In this document: piece after piece, positions 25,337 through 34,937 of the stretch | Layout of the letters: each line of letters begins with the position of its first letter | Numbering within the stretch: position 1 is the stretch's first letter | DNA from: Aeromonas sp. RU39B | Lineage (GTDB): Bacteria; Pseudomonadota; Gammaproteobacteria; Enterobacterales; Aeromonadaceae | Assembly (NCBI RefSeq): GCF_900156095.1 | Contig: NZ_FTMJ01000001.1 | Span: forward strand, 1-64,000 | DNA length: 64,000 nucleotides | Reading direction: 5' to 3' | The notes under the pieces: model-generated | What the model was told of the DNA's origin: nothing | What the model saw: only the letters and a program-made list of their open reading frames with translations | Database searches by the model: none | Position numbers and translations under genes: made by a program

Positions 25337-26442
25337 TCCGCGAGCTGCGTCTGCTCTGGCAGGACTCCTGGGGCCGCTGGCTGGCGCTGTGGCTGCCGCT
25401 GATGCTGCTTGGCTGCCTGTGGTGGATCTTCTCCGGCGCGCTGGTGCGCGAACTGCCCATCGGGCTGGTCGATCTTGACCACAGTGCGCTCTCGCGTCAG
25501 CTGGCCCGTGATCTGGATGCGTCCCCTTCGCTGCATTTAAGTGCGGACTACGCCTCGGTGGAGGAGGGCAGCCGCGCCCTGCGTGGCGGCGAGATTTATG
25601 CGCTGGTGGTGATGCCGCTGCATCTGGAGCGCGATGCCAGGCTTGGCACCGCGCCGCGCATTACCGCCTGGAGTAACAGCCAGTTTGTGCTGATTGCCAA
25701 GGTGGTCAATGCAGCGCTGGCGCAGGTGGTGGGCACGCTCAACGGTCAGGTGGGCCTCCTCGCGGCGCTGGCCCAAGGCAGGGCGCTTCCCGGCGCCATG
25801 GGGCAGGCATTGCCGCTCACCAGTCAGGTGACGGCGCTGTATAACCTCAACTCGAGCTATGCCCAGTTTATGCTTGGCGCCCTGTTCCCGGCGGTGTGGC
25901 AGATTTTACTCACCCTCTATGGCCTCAATGCTCTGTCACGGGAAGATCGGCTACAACTGCCGTGGTGCCAGGGTGGGGTGTGGCGTCCATTACTGCGCAA
26001 ATTTGCCCTGCACACTCTGATTGGGTGGGGTTGGGGCGTGGCGTGGAGCCTTGCCCTGTTTCATCTACTCGGCTATCCGCAGCAGGGGAATCCACTTTGG
26101 TTGGCGCTCGGATTGGCGCTGGCCTCGGGGGGCTGCGTGGCCATCGGTATGGTCTACTACGCGGCGTTGCGCGATGCGGCGCGCGCCATCTCGCTGGCGG
26201 GCTCACTGACGGCGCCGGGCCTTGCGTTTATGGGCATCACCTTCCCGACCATGGCCATGGAGCCATTCGCCCGCTTCTGGCGCGCCTTGCTGCCGCTCTC
26301 TCACTATGCCGACCTGCAGGTGGCGGTGGCCAATCACGGTATGGGGCTGGCCACCATCTGGCCGCAGTTGGTCATGATGAGCGCGTTCTGGCTCTTGCTG
26401 CTACTGGTCAAGCGCCGTTATGACCAGGAGGCGGCATGCTAG
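25333..26442 (+). CDS. ABC-2 family exporter permease, first of two
   Basis: This 369-residue inner-membrane protein has an N-terminal helix (LALWLPLMLLGCLWWIF), a periplasmic domain of about 150 residues and a C-terminal bundle of about five helices (QILLTLYGLNAL, LIGWGWGVAWSLALFHLLGY, LAFMGITFPTMAMEPF). This is the YhhJ/YbhS/YbhR layout (ABC2_membrane_3). Such permeases normally work with an ATP-binding subunit, but none is encoded in this operon. The next permease gene starts 7 bases before its stop. Confidence 0.85.
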   Translation: MIRELRLLWQDSWGRWLALWLPLMLLGCLWWIFSGALVRELPIGLVDLDHSALSRQLARDLDASPSLHLSADYASVEEGSRALRGGEIYALVVMPLHLERDARLGTAPRITAWSNSQFVLIAKVVNAALAQVVGTLNGQVGLLAALAQGRALPGAMGQALPLTSQVTALYNLNSSYAQFMLGALFPAVWQILLTLYGLNALSREDRLQLPWCQGGVWRPLLRKFALHTLIGWGWGVAWSLALFHLLGYPQQGNPLWLALGLALASGGCVAIGMVYYAALRDAARAISLAGSLTAPGLAFMGITFPTMAMEPFARFWRALLPLSHYADLQVAVANHGMGLATIWPQLVMMSAFWLLLLLVKRRYDQEAAC

Positions 26443-27626
26443 GTTTTCGCGACCTGCTGCGTCTTGAGCTGCGTAGCCTGCTGGCCGATCGCGCCATCTT
26501 GCTGACGCTGTTTGGCGGCATTTTGTTTTATTCGTTTCTCTATCCACAGCCCTATCTGAACCAGACGCCGCGTGAGCTGCCGGTAGTGCTGGTCGATGAA
26601 GATGGCAGTCAGTTATCGCGCCAACTGGCCTTTATGGCCGATGCTACGCCCGAGGTGCGGCTGACTGATCAGGTCGCCACGCTGGCCGAGGCTGAGCAGC
26701 TGGTTAATGCCGGGCAAGCGAGCGGGCTTTTGCACATTCCCCGCCATTTTTATCGCGACATCATGCTGGGGCGCAGCGTGACGGTCGGTTATGGCGGCGA
26801 TGCCAGCTATTTTCTGGTCTATGGCGCATTGGCGCAGGGGCTGGCGGCTGCTAGCGGTACGCTGGCGGCCAAGATTAAGGTGGTGCGTTTGCTCACTCAC
26901 GGCGAGCCCTTACCGGCGGCCAGTCAGGGCTGGAGTGCTGTGTCGCTTAATCTGGTACCGGTCTTTAACCCAACCATGGGTTATGTCGATTACGTGGTGC
27001 CCGGCGTGTTTGTGCTGATTTTGCATCAGATCTTGCTGATGGGCGCGGCGCTGGTGGGGGCGACCCAAAACCAGATCACAGTTCGAGGCGGTGAGGGGTA
27101 TTGGCAGAGTGCGCCTGCGGGGGCTCTGCTGCTGGCACGCACCCTGGTGATTGGCGCTGGTTATCTGTTGCCGATGCTCTACATGCTGGGATTTTGCCTC
27201 GATCACTATGGGGTCGCCCGCGAGGCCTCGGCCCTGCAGATGGTGCTGCTGATGCTCCCCTTCGAGCTCGCCACGCTCTGGCTGGGGGTGGTGCTGGGGG
27301 CGCTGTTTGTGCGCCGCGACCTGCCAAGTCAGGTGGTGCTGGTCTCTTCCATGCCGCTGATCTTCGTTGCCGGCTTTATCTGGCCGCTGGAGATGGTGCC
27401 GGCACCGCTACGCTGGTTGTCCCAGTGGGTGCCGGCCACGGCGGGTATTCAGGGGTCGCTGCGCCTCAATCAGATGGGGGCCGATATTGGGCAAATTAGC
27501 CCCCAACTTATGCAGTTATGGGGACTGGCTGTGCTCTACGGTCTGCTAGCTTGGTGGCTGCTGGCCTGGCGCCAGCGCACGTTGCTAAAGCCCAGGCCCG
27601 TATCACACGATGTGCAGGCACCATAG
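26436..27626 (+). CDS. ABC-2 family exporter permease, second of two
   Basis: At 396 residues it has the same layout as its upstream neighbour: an N-terminal helix (AILLTLFGGILFYSFLYPQPYL), a periplasmic region with PREL-P-VVLVDEDGSQLSRQL, and five C-terminal helices (VVPGVFVLILHQILLMGAAL ... PLIFVAGFIWPLEMVP). The two probably form a heterodimer. GACCAGGAGGCGGC precedes its ATG. The operon ends here, with no nucleotide-binding subunit before the convergent gene that stops 4 bases away. Confidence 0.85.
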   Translation: MLGFRDLLRLELRSLLADRAILLTLFGGILFYSFLYPQPYLNQTPRELPVVLVDEDGSQLSRQLAFMADATPEVRLTDQVATLAEAEQLVNAGQASGLLHIPRHFYRDIMLGRSVTVGYGGDASYFLVYGALAQGLAAASGTLAAKIKVVRLLTHGEPLPAASQGWSAVSLNLVPVFNPTMGYVDYVVPGVFVLILHQILLMGAALVGATQNQITVRGGEGYWQSAPAGALLLARTLVIGAGYLLPMLYMLGFCLDHYGVAREASALQMVLLMLPFELATLWLGVVLGALFVRRDLPSQVVLVSSMPLIFVAGFIWPLEMVPAPLRWLSQWVPATAGIQGSLRLNQMGADIGQISPQLMQLWGLAVLYGLLAWWLLAWRQRTLLKPRPVSHDVQAP

Positions 27627-27629
27627 CGC

Positions 27630-28265
27630 TTAGCGGGTCAAGGTATCGTCCACACAGGCCAGGATCTGGCCGATGGTATCGCGCTGCGCCACCAGTTCGA
27701 TAGCCAGTGTTGCCACGTCGGCGCGGCGCACCACGCCGTGCAGCTCCTCTTCTGGTGGCGCCAGCCGGGCGCTGCCGGTGGCCTTCCCATCTTGCAACCC
27801 GGCCGGGCGCAATATGGTCCACTCCAGTGCGCTGGTTTGCAGCCAACTCTCTGCCAGGGTTTTAAGTCGCACCTCGAAACCGAAGGCATGACGCGCCCGC
27901 GCAGGCAGATATTGCCAACTGTTGCCACAACCAAGCGATGTGACCAGCAGCAGACGGCGCAGGCCGGTGGCCTCCATAGTGTCGATCAGCAGGCGATGCC
28001 CCTCAAAATCGACCGGCTGCGCGGCTCGAAAACTGCCGAGGGTCGAAATCACCCGGGCCTCGGTGCCGGCTTGCTCGCACACAGCGCGCATGGCCTGCGG
28101 GTCAAGTGCATCACCTTCCACCACATCAACGCCGGCCTGGCGCAGCCGCTGCGCCTGCTCAGCATCGCGGATCAGGGCGGTGATATGGGCTCCGCGTTGC
28201 AGCAGCGAGTGGCAAATAGCGTGGCCAAGACCGCGACTGGCGCCCAGTAGCAGGAAACGAGACAT
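27630..28265 (-). CDS. NAD(P)-binding Rossmann protein (atypical SDR/NmrA-like)
   Basis: This 211-residue protein starts with a dinucleotide-binding motif (LLLGASRGLGHAICHSLLQRG, GxxxGxG-like) and has DVVEGDALD and VTSLGCGN, as in atypical short-chain dehydrogenases of the NmrA/YwnB type. The canonical YxxxK catalytic pair is not evident, so it may sense NAD(P) rather than oxidise a substrate. It converges on the exporter operon with only 3 bases between the stops and is divergent from the exchanger gene. Its specific role is unknown. Confidence 0.75.
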   Translation of the reverse strand: MSRFLLLGASRGLGHAICHSLLQRGAHITALIRDAEQAQRLRQAGVDVVEGDALDPQAMRAVCEQAGTEARVISTLGSFRAAQPVDFEGHRLLIDTMEATGLRRLLLVTSLGCGNSWQYLPARARHAFGFEVRLKTLAESWLQTSALEWTILRPAGLQDGKATGSARLAPPEEELHGVVRRADVATLAIELVAQRDTIGQILACVDDTLTR

Positions 28266-28370
28266 GGATGACTCCTGTTAATAGAATGAGCTCATCAGAC
28301 TAGCGTTGCTCTGTTAGAGTGTAAATGAGAACTCATCTCATATGATTCGGACCGCGACAAGGATGACTTC

Positions 28371-29456
28371 ATGATGACGACAGTGTGGTTGGTTCTGGGC
28401 TTGGTGTGTTTGGTGATTGGGGCAGAAGTGCTGGTGCGCGGGGCATCGCGTCTTGCCAGTGCGCTAGGGATCTCGCCGCTGGTGGTGGGCTTGACGGTGG
28501 TGGCCTTTGGTACCAGCGCGCCCGAACTGGCGGTCAGTGTGCAGTCTGCGCTGGCCGGTCAGGCGGGGATTGCGGTGGGTAATGTGGTGGGCAGCAATAT
28601 CTTCAACGTGTTGTTTATTCTGGGGCTCTCGGCCCTGATTGTACCGCTGACGGTCTCGATGCAACTGGTGCGCCTCGATGTGCCGTTGATGATCGCCGCC
28701 TCACTGCTGGTGCTGATCATGGGGTGGGATGGCCGGATTGCGCCGCTGGAAGGGGGCGCGCTGTTTGCCGGCATCCTCATTTACACCGTGTTTCTGATTA
28801 TGCAGAGCCGGCGCGAGAGCCAGGCTGCCAAGGCCGAGTATGAGCAGGAGTATGGCGCTCATGAGCCACATTCCCCGTTAACGCAGCTGCGCAATGTGCT
28901 GCTGATCGTGGTGGGTTTGGCGCTGCTGGTGCTTGGCTCGCGGCTGCTGGTCGAGAGTGCCGTTACCATTGCCCGTTACTTTGGCGTCAGTGAATTGGTC
29001 ATCGGTCTGACCATAGTGGCCGCTGGTACCTCGCTACCGGAAGTGGTGACCTCCATCGTGGCGGCCCTGCGTGGGGAGCGCGATATTGCGGTGGGGAACG
29101 TGGTGGGCAGCAATATCTTCAATATTTTCTGCGTACTGGGGCTGAGCGCTCTGGTGGTGCCGGGCGGTATCGAGGTCTCCGCCACCGCACTGGCTTTTGA
29201 TATTCCGGTGATGATCGCCGTAGCGCTCGCCTGTCTGCCGATCTTCTTTACCGGTTACACCATAGCGCGCTGGGAAGGGATGCTGTTTTTGGCCTACTAC
29301 GTCGCTTATACCCTGTGGCTTATTTTGCATGCGACCGACAGCGCGCTGCAGGCTCCCTTTGCCTCGGCCATGTCCCTGTTTGTGTTGCCGCTCACTGCCA
29401 TCACCCTGGTCGTGCTGGCCGGACGGGCCTGGCATCGGGGGCGAATCGGCCGCTAA
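28371..29456 (+). CDS. Calcium/sodium antiporter (CaCA family, YrbG-like)
   Basis: This 361-residue membrane protein has about ten helices and the two inverted alpha-repeats that define cation/Ca2+ exchangers. The first reads VVAFGTSAPELAVS with GNVVGSNIFNVLFILG; the second reads IVAAGTSLPEVVTS with GNVVGSNIFNIFCVLG. The acidic Glu in each repeat and the conserved Asn/Ser residues bind the ions. ATG 28371 has AAGGATG upstream. A terminator follows after 18 bases. Confidence 0.93.
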   Translation: MMTTVWLVLGLVCLVIGAEVLVRGASRLASALGISPLVVGLTVVAFGTSAPELAVSVQSALAGQAGIAVGNVVGSNIFNVLFILGLSALIVPLTVSMQLVRLDVPLMIAASLLVLIMGWDGRIAPLEGGALFAGILIYTVFLIMQSRRESQAAKAEYEQEYGAHEPHSPLTQLRNVLLIVVGLALLVLGSRLLVESAVTIARYFGVSELVIGLTIVAAGTSLPEVVTSIVAALRGERDIAVGNVVGSNIFNIFCVLGLSALVVPGGIEVSATALAFDIPVMIAVALACLPIFFTGYTIARWEGMLFLAYYVAYTLWLILHATDSALQAPFASAMSLFVLPLTAITLVVLAGRAWHRGRIGR

Positions 29457-29474
29457 GCCGTCTTTATCAAAACA

Positions 29475-29500
29475 ACAAGGGCTCCCGGTGGAGCCCTTGT
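29475..29500. terminator. Terminator between the exchanger gene and prmA
   Basis: ACAAGGGCTCC (29475-29485) pairs with GGAGCCCTTGT (29490-29500) around CGGT. It lies between convergent genes and can serve both. Confidence 0.8.
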
Positions 29501-29504
29501 GTTA

Positions 29505-30383
29505 TCAGCTGTGCTTGGTGCCCGAGAGGCGGCACCACTCTTCCTGTACGGCGGTTGGGTCCATGTTGAACCACTGGCCGTAGATGGTCTCAAGCTCGGG
29601 CGCCTGGCTCTCCAGCACACCGGAGAGGGCCATCAGGCTGGCGGGCTTGCCCAGATCGGCGATCAGCGGCGCCAGCTCGCGCAGCGGACCGGCCAGAATG
29701 TTAGCCACCACCACGTCGGCCTTGAGACCTTGCGGCTGCTCGGCTGGCAGATAGAGCTCAAGATGCTCAGCCACGCCGTTACGTTCGGCGTTATCGCGGC
29801 TGGCCTGAATGGCTTGCGGATCGATGTCGATGCCGATCACCCGGGCGGCACCGAGTTTGAGTGCGGCGATGCCGAGGATCCCGGAGCCGCAGCCAAAATC
29901 GACCACGGTCTTGCCTGTCAAATCTTGCGCATCGAGCCACTTGAGGCACAAGGCGGTCGTGGGGTGGGTGCCGGTACCAAATGCCAGACCCGGATCAAGC
30001 ATCACGTTGACGGCGCTGGGATCAGGCACATCGCGCCAGCTCGGGCAGATCCACAGGCGTTCGCCAAATTGCATCGGGTGGAAGTGATCCATCCACTCGC
30101 GTACCCAATCCTTGTCTTCGAGCTGCTCGACCTTGTAGCCGACCTGTTCGCCGAAGATCTGCTGGAAAAAGGCGACGATAGGCGCCGGATCCACTTCGGC
30201 ATCAAACAGCCCCATCACCTCGGTCTCGCCCCACAGCGGGGTTTCACCGGGCATTGGTTCGTAGACGGGAACATCCTTGGCATCCATGAAGGTGACCGCC
30301 TGGGCGCCACGTCCCATCAGCATGTTGCTGACTTTGTCGGCTGTTTTGGCAGTGGCGTTGATTCGAATTTGTATCCAGGGCAT
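29505..30383 (-). CDS. prmA: Ribosomal protein L11 methyltransferase PrmA
   Basis: PrmA (292 residues; 293 in E. coli) trimethylates ribosomal protein L11 using S-adenosylmethionine. [16 protein letters not shown] starts the L11-recognition domain. The methyltransferase domain has [23 protein letters not shown] motif [38 protein letters not shown] and the catalytic-region motif [10 protein letters not shown]. It is a solitary transcription unit here. Confidence 0.97.
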   Translation of the reverse strand: MPWIQIRINATAKTADKVSNMLMGRGAQAVTFMDAKDVPVYEPMPGETPLWGETEVMGLFDAEVDPAPIVAFFQQIFGEQVGYKVEQLEDKDWVREWMDHFHPMQFGERLWICPSWRDVPDPSAVNVMLDPGLAFGTGTHPTTALCLKWLDAQDLTGKTVVDFGCGSGILGIAALKLGAARVIGIDIDPQAIQASRDNAERNGVAEHLELYLPAEQPQGLKADVVVANILAGPLRELAPLIADLGKPASLMALSGVLESQAPELETIYGQWFNMDPTAVQEEWCRLSGTKHS

Positions 30384-30453
30384 GGCATCGGCTCTTCATG
30401 TCATTAAAACCGCGCGATTCTACCACCGGGGAGGGAAGCTGTCGAAATGCAAA

Positions 30454-30474
30454 GAGGGAGCCTCGGGCTCCCTC
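30454..30474. terminator. Terminator downstream of dksA
   Basis: GAGGGAGCC (30454-30462) and GGCTCCCTC (30466-30474) form a 9-bp stem with a 3-base loop; on the minus strand it is followed by TTTGC. It lies 29 bases past the dksA stop. Confidence 0.8.
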
Positions 30475-30502
30475 CTTTAATACGGTGTGCAAGATGGTGG
30501 CA

Positions 30503-30952
30503 TCAGCCGGCCATCTGCTTCTCCTTGATCTCGGCCAGTGTCTTGCAGTCGACGCAGAGATCGGCGGTCGGACGGGCTTCCAGACGACGGATACCGATTT
30601 CGATCCCGCAGTGCTCGCAGTAGCCGAACTCGTCGTCTTCCAGCAGTTGCAGGGTCTTTTCAATCTTCTTGATAAGCTTGCGCTCACGATCGCGGGTACG
30701 CAGTTCGAGGGCAAACTCCTCTTCCTGCGCAGCACGGTCCACCGGATCCGGGAAGTTGGCAGCTTCGTCCTTCATGTAATCAACGGTGCGATCCACTTCG
30801 TGCATCAGCTGATTACGCCAGGCCGCCAGAATTTTGCGAAAGTGCGTCTTCTGACGCTCATTCATGTACTCCTCACCCGGTTGCACCTGGTAAGGCTCTA
30901 CACCCGCAATGGCCAGGGGGCCCAGAGATTTCCTGTTTTCGCCTGTTGGCAT
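30503..30952 (-). CDS. dksA: RNA polymerase-binding transcription factor DksA
   Basis: DksA (149 residues) inserts its coiled coil into the RNA polymerase secondary channel and, with ppGpp, represses rRNA and activates amino-acid promoters. The coiled coil spans about residues 33-108 and carries DxxDxA at its tip ([20 protein letters not shown]). The zinc finger CEHCG...CVDC has all four Cys. ATG 30952 ([11 protein letters not shown]) has GGAG seven bases upstream; the 12 extra codons to 30988 are not DksA-like. The sfsA gene upstream on the same strand keeps the enterobacterial order sfsA-dksA. Confidence 0.97.
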   Translation of the reverse strand: MPTGENRKSLGPLAIAGVEPYQVQPGEEYMNERQKTHFRKILAAWRNQLMHEVDRTVDYMKDEAANFPDPVDRAAQEEEFALELRTRDRERKLIKKIEKTLQLLEDDEFGYCEHCGIEIGIRRLEARPTADLCVDCKTLAEIKEKQMAG

Positions 30953-31056
30953 GCCCTGTCTCCTAATACTGCACGATGCCCGTGCCATCCATAAATCTGA
31001 GGCCGGTATCTATATCAGATGGGTAACGATCAGGCAAACAGCCCTTTTCATTATTG

Positions 31057-31815
31057 TTATCCCACCGAGATTTCATCCCTTCCCATGAGCGGACTTGTGA
31101 CCCCTGCAAACGGTATAAACCCTTGAGCGGACAAGCCATTCACCCCAACATGGGGCCTGTAGGCAAGGATTTCAACCCCCGCCCGCACTGCTTGCTCAAT
31201 AAGCAGACTATAGTCCGGGTCAATGTGTGATGCTGCCTGCATTTTCTCGATGCCAGAGTGCAGCACCATGAACAACAGCACCGCCCGATGACCGGCGGCC
31301 TTCATGGCCATCAGCTCACGCAAATGCTTGGCGCCGCGGGTGGTCACTGCATCGGGAAAATAGCCCATGCCATCATCACGCGTCGCATCGAGCAGGGTGA
31401 CCGATTTGACCTCGATATAGCAGGCCGGTTGATGATCATCTTCCAGCAGCAGATCGATACGGCTGCCCTCTTCGCCATATTTCACTTCTGTGCGCAGGCG
31501 CTGGTAACCGGCAAGCGGCGCCAGCTCGCCTTGCTCAATCAGCTCGCGGGCAATCTGGTTGGCCCGCGCCGTGTTGACGCAGATAAAGTGGCCGCGCGGA
31601 CTTTCGGCTATCTCCCAACTATTGGGCAGCTTGCGTTTCGGGTTGTCCGAGGTGGAGTACCAGACCCGGGTGCCGGGGTCGGCGCAGCCGGTCATGGCGC
31701 CGGTATTGGCGCAGTGCACGGTGAGCGTGCTGCCATCTGGCAGGGCCACGTCGGTGAGAAAGCGCTTATAGCGGCTAATCAGCATGCCGCTTTGCAGCGG
31801 AGGTTCGAACGTCAT
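31057..31815 (-). CDS. sfsA: Sugar fermentation stimulation protein A homologue
   Basis: This 252-residue protein is a member of the SfsA family, whose E. coli founder was linked to maltose metabolism and binds DNA. Conserved blocks are [51 protein letters not shown] and [17 protein letters not shown]; the last two belong to a PD-(D/E)XK nuclease-like fold. It overlaps thpR by 4 bases, so the two are translationally coupled. The biochemical function remains unclear in any species. Confidence 0.93.
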   Translation of the reverse strand: MTFEPPLQSGMLISRYKRFLTDVALPDGSTLTVHCANTGAMTGCADPGTRVWYSTSDNPKRKLPNSWEIAESPRGHFICVNTARANQIARELIEQGELAPLAGYQRLRTEVKYGEEGSRIDLLLEDDHQPACYIEVKSVTLLDATRDDGMGYFPDAVTTRGAKHLRELMAMKAAGHRAVLLFMVLHSGIEKMQAASHIDPDYSLLIEQAVRAGVEILAYRPHVGVNGLSAQGFIPFAGVTSPLMGRDEISVG

Positions 31816-32333
31816 GGATGAATCCGTTTGCGAAGAGGCCAGCGGGCGAGCGGCTCATAGCGCACCCCCTGCTCGCTGCTGACCGATTGATAGAGACAAA
31901 ACTCCCGTGCCAGCAAGGTAAAGCGTGGCGCCGGGCTATCTTGTGGCGCTTCAGTGGCTTTACGCGACAAGGTGACATGGGGGTGATAGTGCTGCTCGCC
32001 ATTACCAAGCCCTAGACGGCTGCCAAGGCGCTGCAACTCGCGGGCAAACACCGATAGCTCGTTGGGCCACTGCTCGGGCCCAATCCAGGCCGCCTTGGCA
32101 CGGGCAAACCAGCCGCAGGCATCGAGCTCAATTGTCAGCGGCGGGCAGTGCAATTTGGCGGCTTGCTGCATCAATTCGCGGGTTTGTTTTTCATCGGCCT
32201 CACCGAGAAATGCCAGGGTCAGATGCAGATTGGCAGCCGGCACCGCTTGGCCGGGCCAGGGGCGCGCATCACGCCAGCGAATGATGGCATCGGCCAGATT
32301 ATCAGCAGGAAGGGCAAAAAAGAGTCGGGCCAC
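31812..32333 (-). CDS. thpR: RNA 2',3'-cyclic phosphodiesterase (ThpR/LigT)
   Basis: At 173 residues it belongs to the 2H phosphoesterase superfamily. It carries the two catalytic HxT motifs, HLTLAFLG (about residue 37) and HPHVTLSR (about residue 121), in the two lobes of the fold. E. coli ThpR opens 2',3'-cyclic phosphates and ligates tRNA halves with a 2'-5' bond in vitro. It is the promoter-proximal gene of a thpR-sfsA pair, with the divergent hrpB start 94 bases away. Confidence 0.93.
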   Translation of the reverse strand: MARLFFALPADNLADAIIRWRDARPWPGQAVPAANLHLTLAFLGEADEKQTRELMQQAAKLHCPPLTIELDACGWFARAKAAWIGPEQWPNELSVFARELQRLGSRLGLGNGEQHYHPHVTLSRKATEAPQDSPAPRFTLLAREFCLYQSVSSEQGVRYEPLARWPLRKRIHP

Positions 32334-32427
32334 AGGCTCCCCCGGTATCGTGAATCGGCTCTCTGGCTACCACAGGGCAAATCTGTGGCATCATAGACGG
32401 CGTTTTTGGCCAAACGGAAACTGTAGC

Positions 32428-34875
32428 TTGTCCCCGCTTCCCATCGCCTCACTGTTGCCTGCCATTGAAACGGCGCTGTCACAACATAACCAGCTGATTT
32501 TGCAGGCTCCTCCCGGTGCCGGCAAGTCAACATTGCTGCCGCTTGAGCTGCTGGTGCGTGAGCGGGTACGAGGGCGCATTATCCTGCTTGAGCCACGGCG
32601 TCTGGCGGCGCGCAATATTGCCGCCTATCTGGCCTCTCAGCTGGGTGAGAAAGTGGGTGAGCGTGTTGGCCTGCGAGTGCGTGGTGAGAGCCGCATCAGC
32701 GCGCGTACCCGCCTTGAGATCGTCACCGAAGGGGTGCTGACGCGCATGTTGCAGCAAGACCCCGAGCTCTCGGGCGTCGGTTTGCTGATTTTCGACGAGT
32801 TCCACGAGCGAAGCCTGCATGCTGACACCGCGCTCGCCTTTGCACTCGAGAGCCAGCAGGCTTTGCGCGATGATCTCAACATTCTGGTGATGTCTGCCAC
32901 CCTCGATGGCTTGCCCCTCGAGCGCCTGCTCAGCGAAGCGGTGGTGCTGCGCTCGGAAGGGCGCAGTTATCCGGTCGAGCGCCATTATCGCCCCTGGAAT
33001 CGCCTGCAACGCCTCGAGCCGCAACTCGGTGCCGTGGTGCTTGAAGCTCTCGCCTCTCACCTTGGGAGCGCGCTGGTCTTTTTGCCGGGGCAGGGCGAGA
33101 TTGAGCGGCTGGCCGAGTGGCTGCGCGAGCGGGTGCCCGATGATGTGGATATCGCCCCGCTCTATGGGCGCCTGGATATGCGCGCCCAGCAGGCGGCGAT
33201 AGCCACGGCACCGGCCGGGCGACGCAAGCTGGTGCTGACCACTAATGTGGCGGAGACCTCGCTCACGATTGAAGGGATCACCGTGGTGATCGACAGCGGT
33301 CTGGAGCGGCGCGCCCTGTTTGATCTTAAAAGCGGGGTGACGCGTCTTGAAACCCGTCAGATTGCCAAGGCCTCGGCCGAGCAGCGCGCCGGGCGGGCCG
33401 GACGTCTGGCGCCCGGTGTCTGTTACCGGCTCTGGAGCCAGGAGCAGCAGGACCGGCTGGAAGAGCAGAGCCCTCCCGAGCTGCTGACCCAGGAGCTCAC
33501 CGGCCTGATGCTCGATGCCGCCCAGTGGGGCAGCAAAATTGACGCGCTGCCGCTGCTCGACACGCCGCCGGCTGGCGCCCTGGCGGCGGCAGAAGCCTTA
33601 TTACGCCGACTCGGCGCTATCAACGAGACTATGCAGCTGACTGCCCATGGCCGCGCCATGGCGACGCTCGGTACCCATCCTCGTCTGGCGCACATGTTGC
33701 TGCGCGCTGCCGAGCTGGAGCAAGAGGGCCTGACAGGAATTGTCGCCGACGCCTGTTATCTTGTTGCTCTGCTGGAGGAGGATCTGCGAGGCTCGGAGCG
33801 TCTCTCGGTCCTGTTTGGCCGGCGGCAAGGTGCGCTGCGCCCCCAGGCAGGGCGTTGGTTGGCGCGACTTAATGCCAGCACCTCTGCTGCCTCTGGGCAG
33901 TGGCTTGGCGTGCTCTGTGCGCTGGCCTGGCCCGATCGCATCGGCCGTCTGCGCAGTGGCAGTCGCTATCAACTGGCGGGGGGCAGCAGTGCCGATCTGG
34001 CCGATGATCATCCGTGCAGCGGACAAGCGGCGCTGGTGGCGGTCAATATGGGCCAAAGTGATCGCGGCATTCGTATTTTCGTGGCCGAGCCGCTGGAGCT
34101 TGACGAGCTGGTGCGCTGGCTGCCGGAGCTTGTCAGCGAGCGCGACCACTTTGCCTGGGATGAGCAGCAAGACCGGGTGCGCGCCGAGCGTCAGCGCACG
34201 CTGGGTGAGCTGGTGCTTGCCAGCGAGCCTCTGACCACGCTCTCTGATGAGCAAAAAGGGCGCTGCCTGCTCGATGGGGTGCGCCGCAAGGGGCTGCACT
34301 GCCTGCCGTGGGATGAGGCCAGTGAAGGATTGCTGGCGCGGCTTCGCTGCGCCGCCGACTGGTTGTCGCAGCACCCTTGGCCTGCCTGCAGCGATGATGA
34401 CTTGCTGGAGAGTCTTGAGCAGTGGCTGCTGCCGAGCGTGCTCGGTATGACCCGGCTCGAGCAGTTGAAAAAAGTGGATCTGACCGCTGCCCTGCGCGCT
34501 CAACTCTCTTGGCCGCTGCCGGGCATACTGGATGAGCAGTTGCCGGTGTACTTTAGCGCACCGACCGGGACACGGGTGCGCATCCGCTATGTGCCGGGGC
34601 AGGCGCCGGCGATTCCGGTGCGGATTCAGGAGATGTTTGGCCTTGCTGCGACGCCACGCGTGGCCGAAGGACGAATACCGCTGTTGGTCGAGTTGCTCTC
34701 TCCGGCGCAGCGGCCGCTACAGATCACCGCCGATCTGGCCGCGTTTTGGGCCGGCTCTTATGAGCAGGTCAAAAAAGAGATGAAAGGACGTTATCCGCGC
34801 CACTACTGGCCGGACAATCCGCTGGAGGCGATGCCGACCCGGCTGACCAAAAAGCGGATGGATCAGGATAAATAA
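32428..34875 (+). CDS. hrpB: ATP-dependent RNA helicase HrpB (DEAH/RHA type)
   Basis: HrpB (815 residues) has motif I APPGAGKST, motif II DEFH (in IFDEFHERSLHAD), motif III SATL, TNVAETSLTIEGI (motif V) and QRAGRAGR (motif VI), followed by the HA2-like and HrpB-specific C-terminal domains. I assign a TTG start at 32428 because the product then begins with SPLPIASLLPAIETAL, aligning with the E. coli N-terminus; no ATG fits, and further upstream the frame is only antisense to thpR. Its cellular substrate is not established. Confidence 0.93.
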   Translation: MSPLPIASLLPAIETALSQHNQLILQAPPGAGKSTLLPLELLVRERVRGRIILLEPRRLAARNIAAYLASQLGEKVGERVGLRVRGESRISARTRLEIVTEGVLTRMLQQDPELSGVGLLIFDEFHERSLHADTALAFALESQQALRDDLNILVMSATLDGLPLERLLSEAVVLRSEGRSYPVERHYRPWNRLQRLEPQLGAVVLEALASHLGSALVFLPGQGEIERLAEWLRERVPDDVDIAPLYGRLDMRAQQAAIATAPAGRRKLVLTTNVAETSLTIEGITVVIDSGLERRALFDLKSGVTRLETRQIAKASAEQRAGRAGRLAPGVCYRLWSQEQQDRLEEQSPPELLTQELTGLMLDAAQWGSKIDALPLLDTPPAGALAAAEALLRRLGAINETMQLTAHGRAMATLGTHPRLAHMLLRAAELEQEGLTGIVADACYLVALLEEDLRGSERLSVLFGRRQGALRPQAGRWLARLNASTSAASGQWLGVLCALAWPDRIGRLRSGSRYQLAGGSSADLADDHPCSGQAALVAVNMGQSDRGIRIFVAEPLELDELVRWLPELVSERDHFAWDEQQDRVRAERQRTLGELVLASEPLTTLSDEQKGRCLLDGVRRKGLHCLPWDEASEGLLARLRCAADWLSQHPWPACSDDDLLESLEQWLLPSVLGMTRLEQLKKVDLTAALRAQLSWPLPGILDEQLPVYFSAPTGTRVRIRYVPGQAPAIPVRIQEMFGLAATPRVAEGRIPLLVELLSPAQRPLQITADLAAFWAGSYEQVKKEMKGRYPRHYWPDNPLEAMPTRLTKKRMDQDK

Positions 34876-34892
34876 CAACAATCTGAATGGAT

Positions 34893-34913
34893 TGCCCGCA
34901 GGGCACATTTTTT
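34893..34913 (+). terminator. Weak terminator between hrpB and mrcB
   Basis: A 5-bp stem, TGCCC (34893-34897) with GGGCA (34901-34905), is followed by CATTTTTT. The short stem may allow read-through into mrcB. Confidence 0.5.
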
Positions 34914-34937
34914 CGGGGTTAGTGGAAACAGTACTGC

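Noticed and set aside
32062-32427. Upstream extension of the hrpB frame
   Set aside because: It is antisense to the well-supported thpR gene, and the HrpB similarity starts at TTG 32428.
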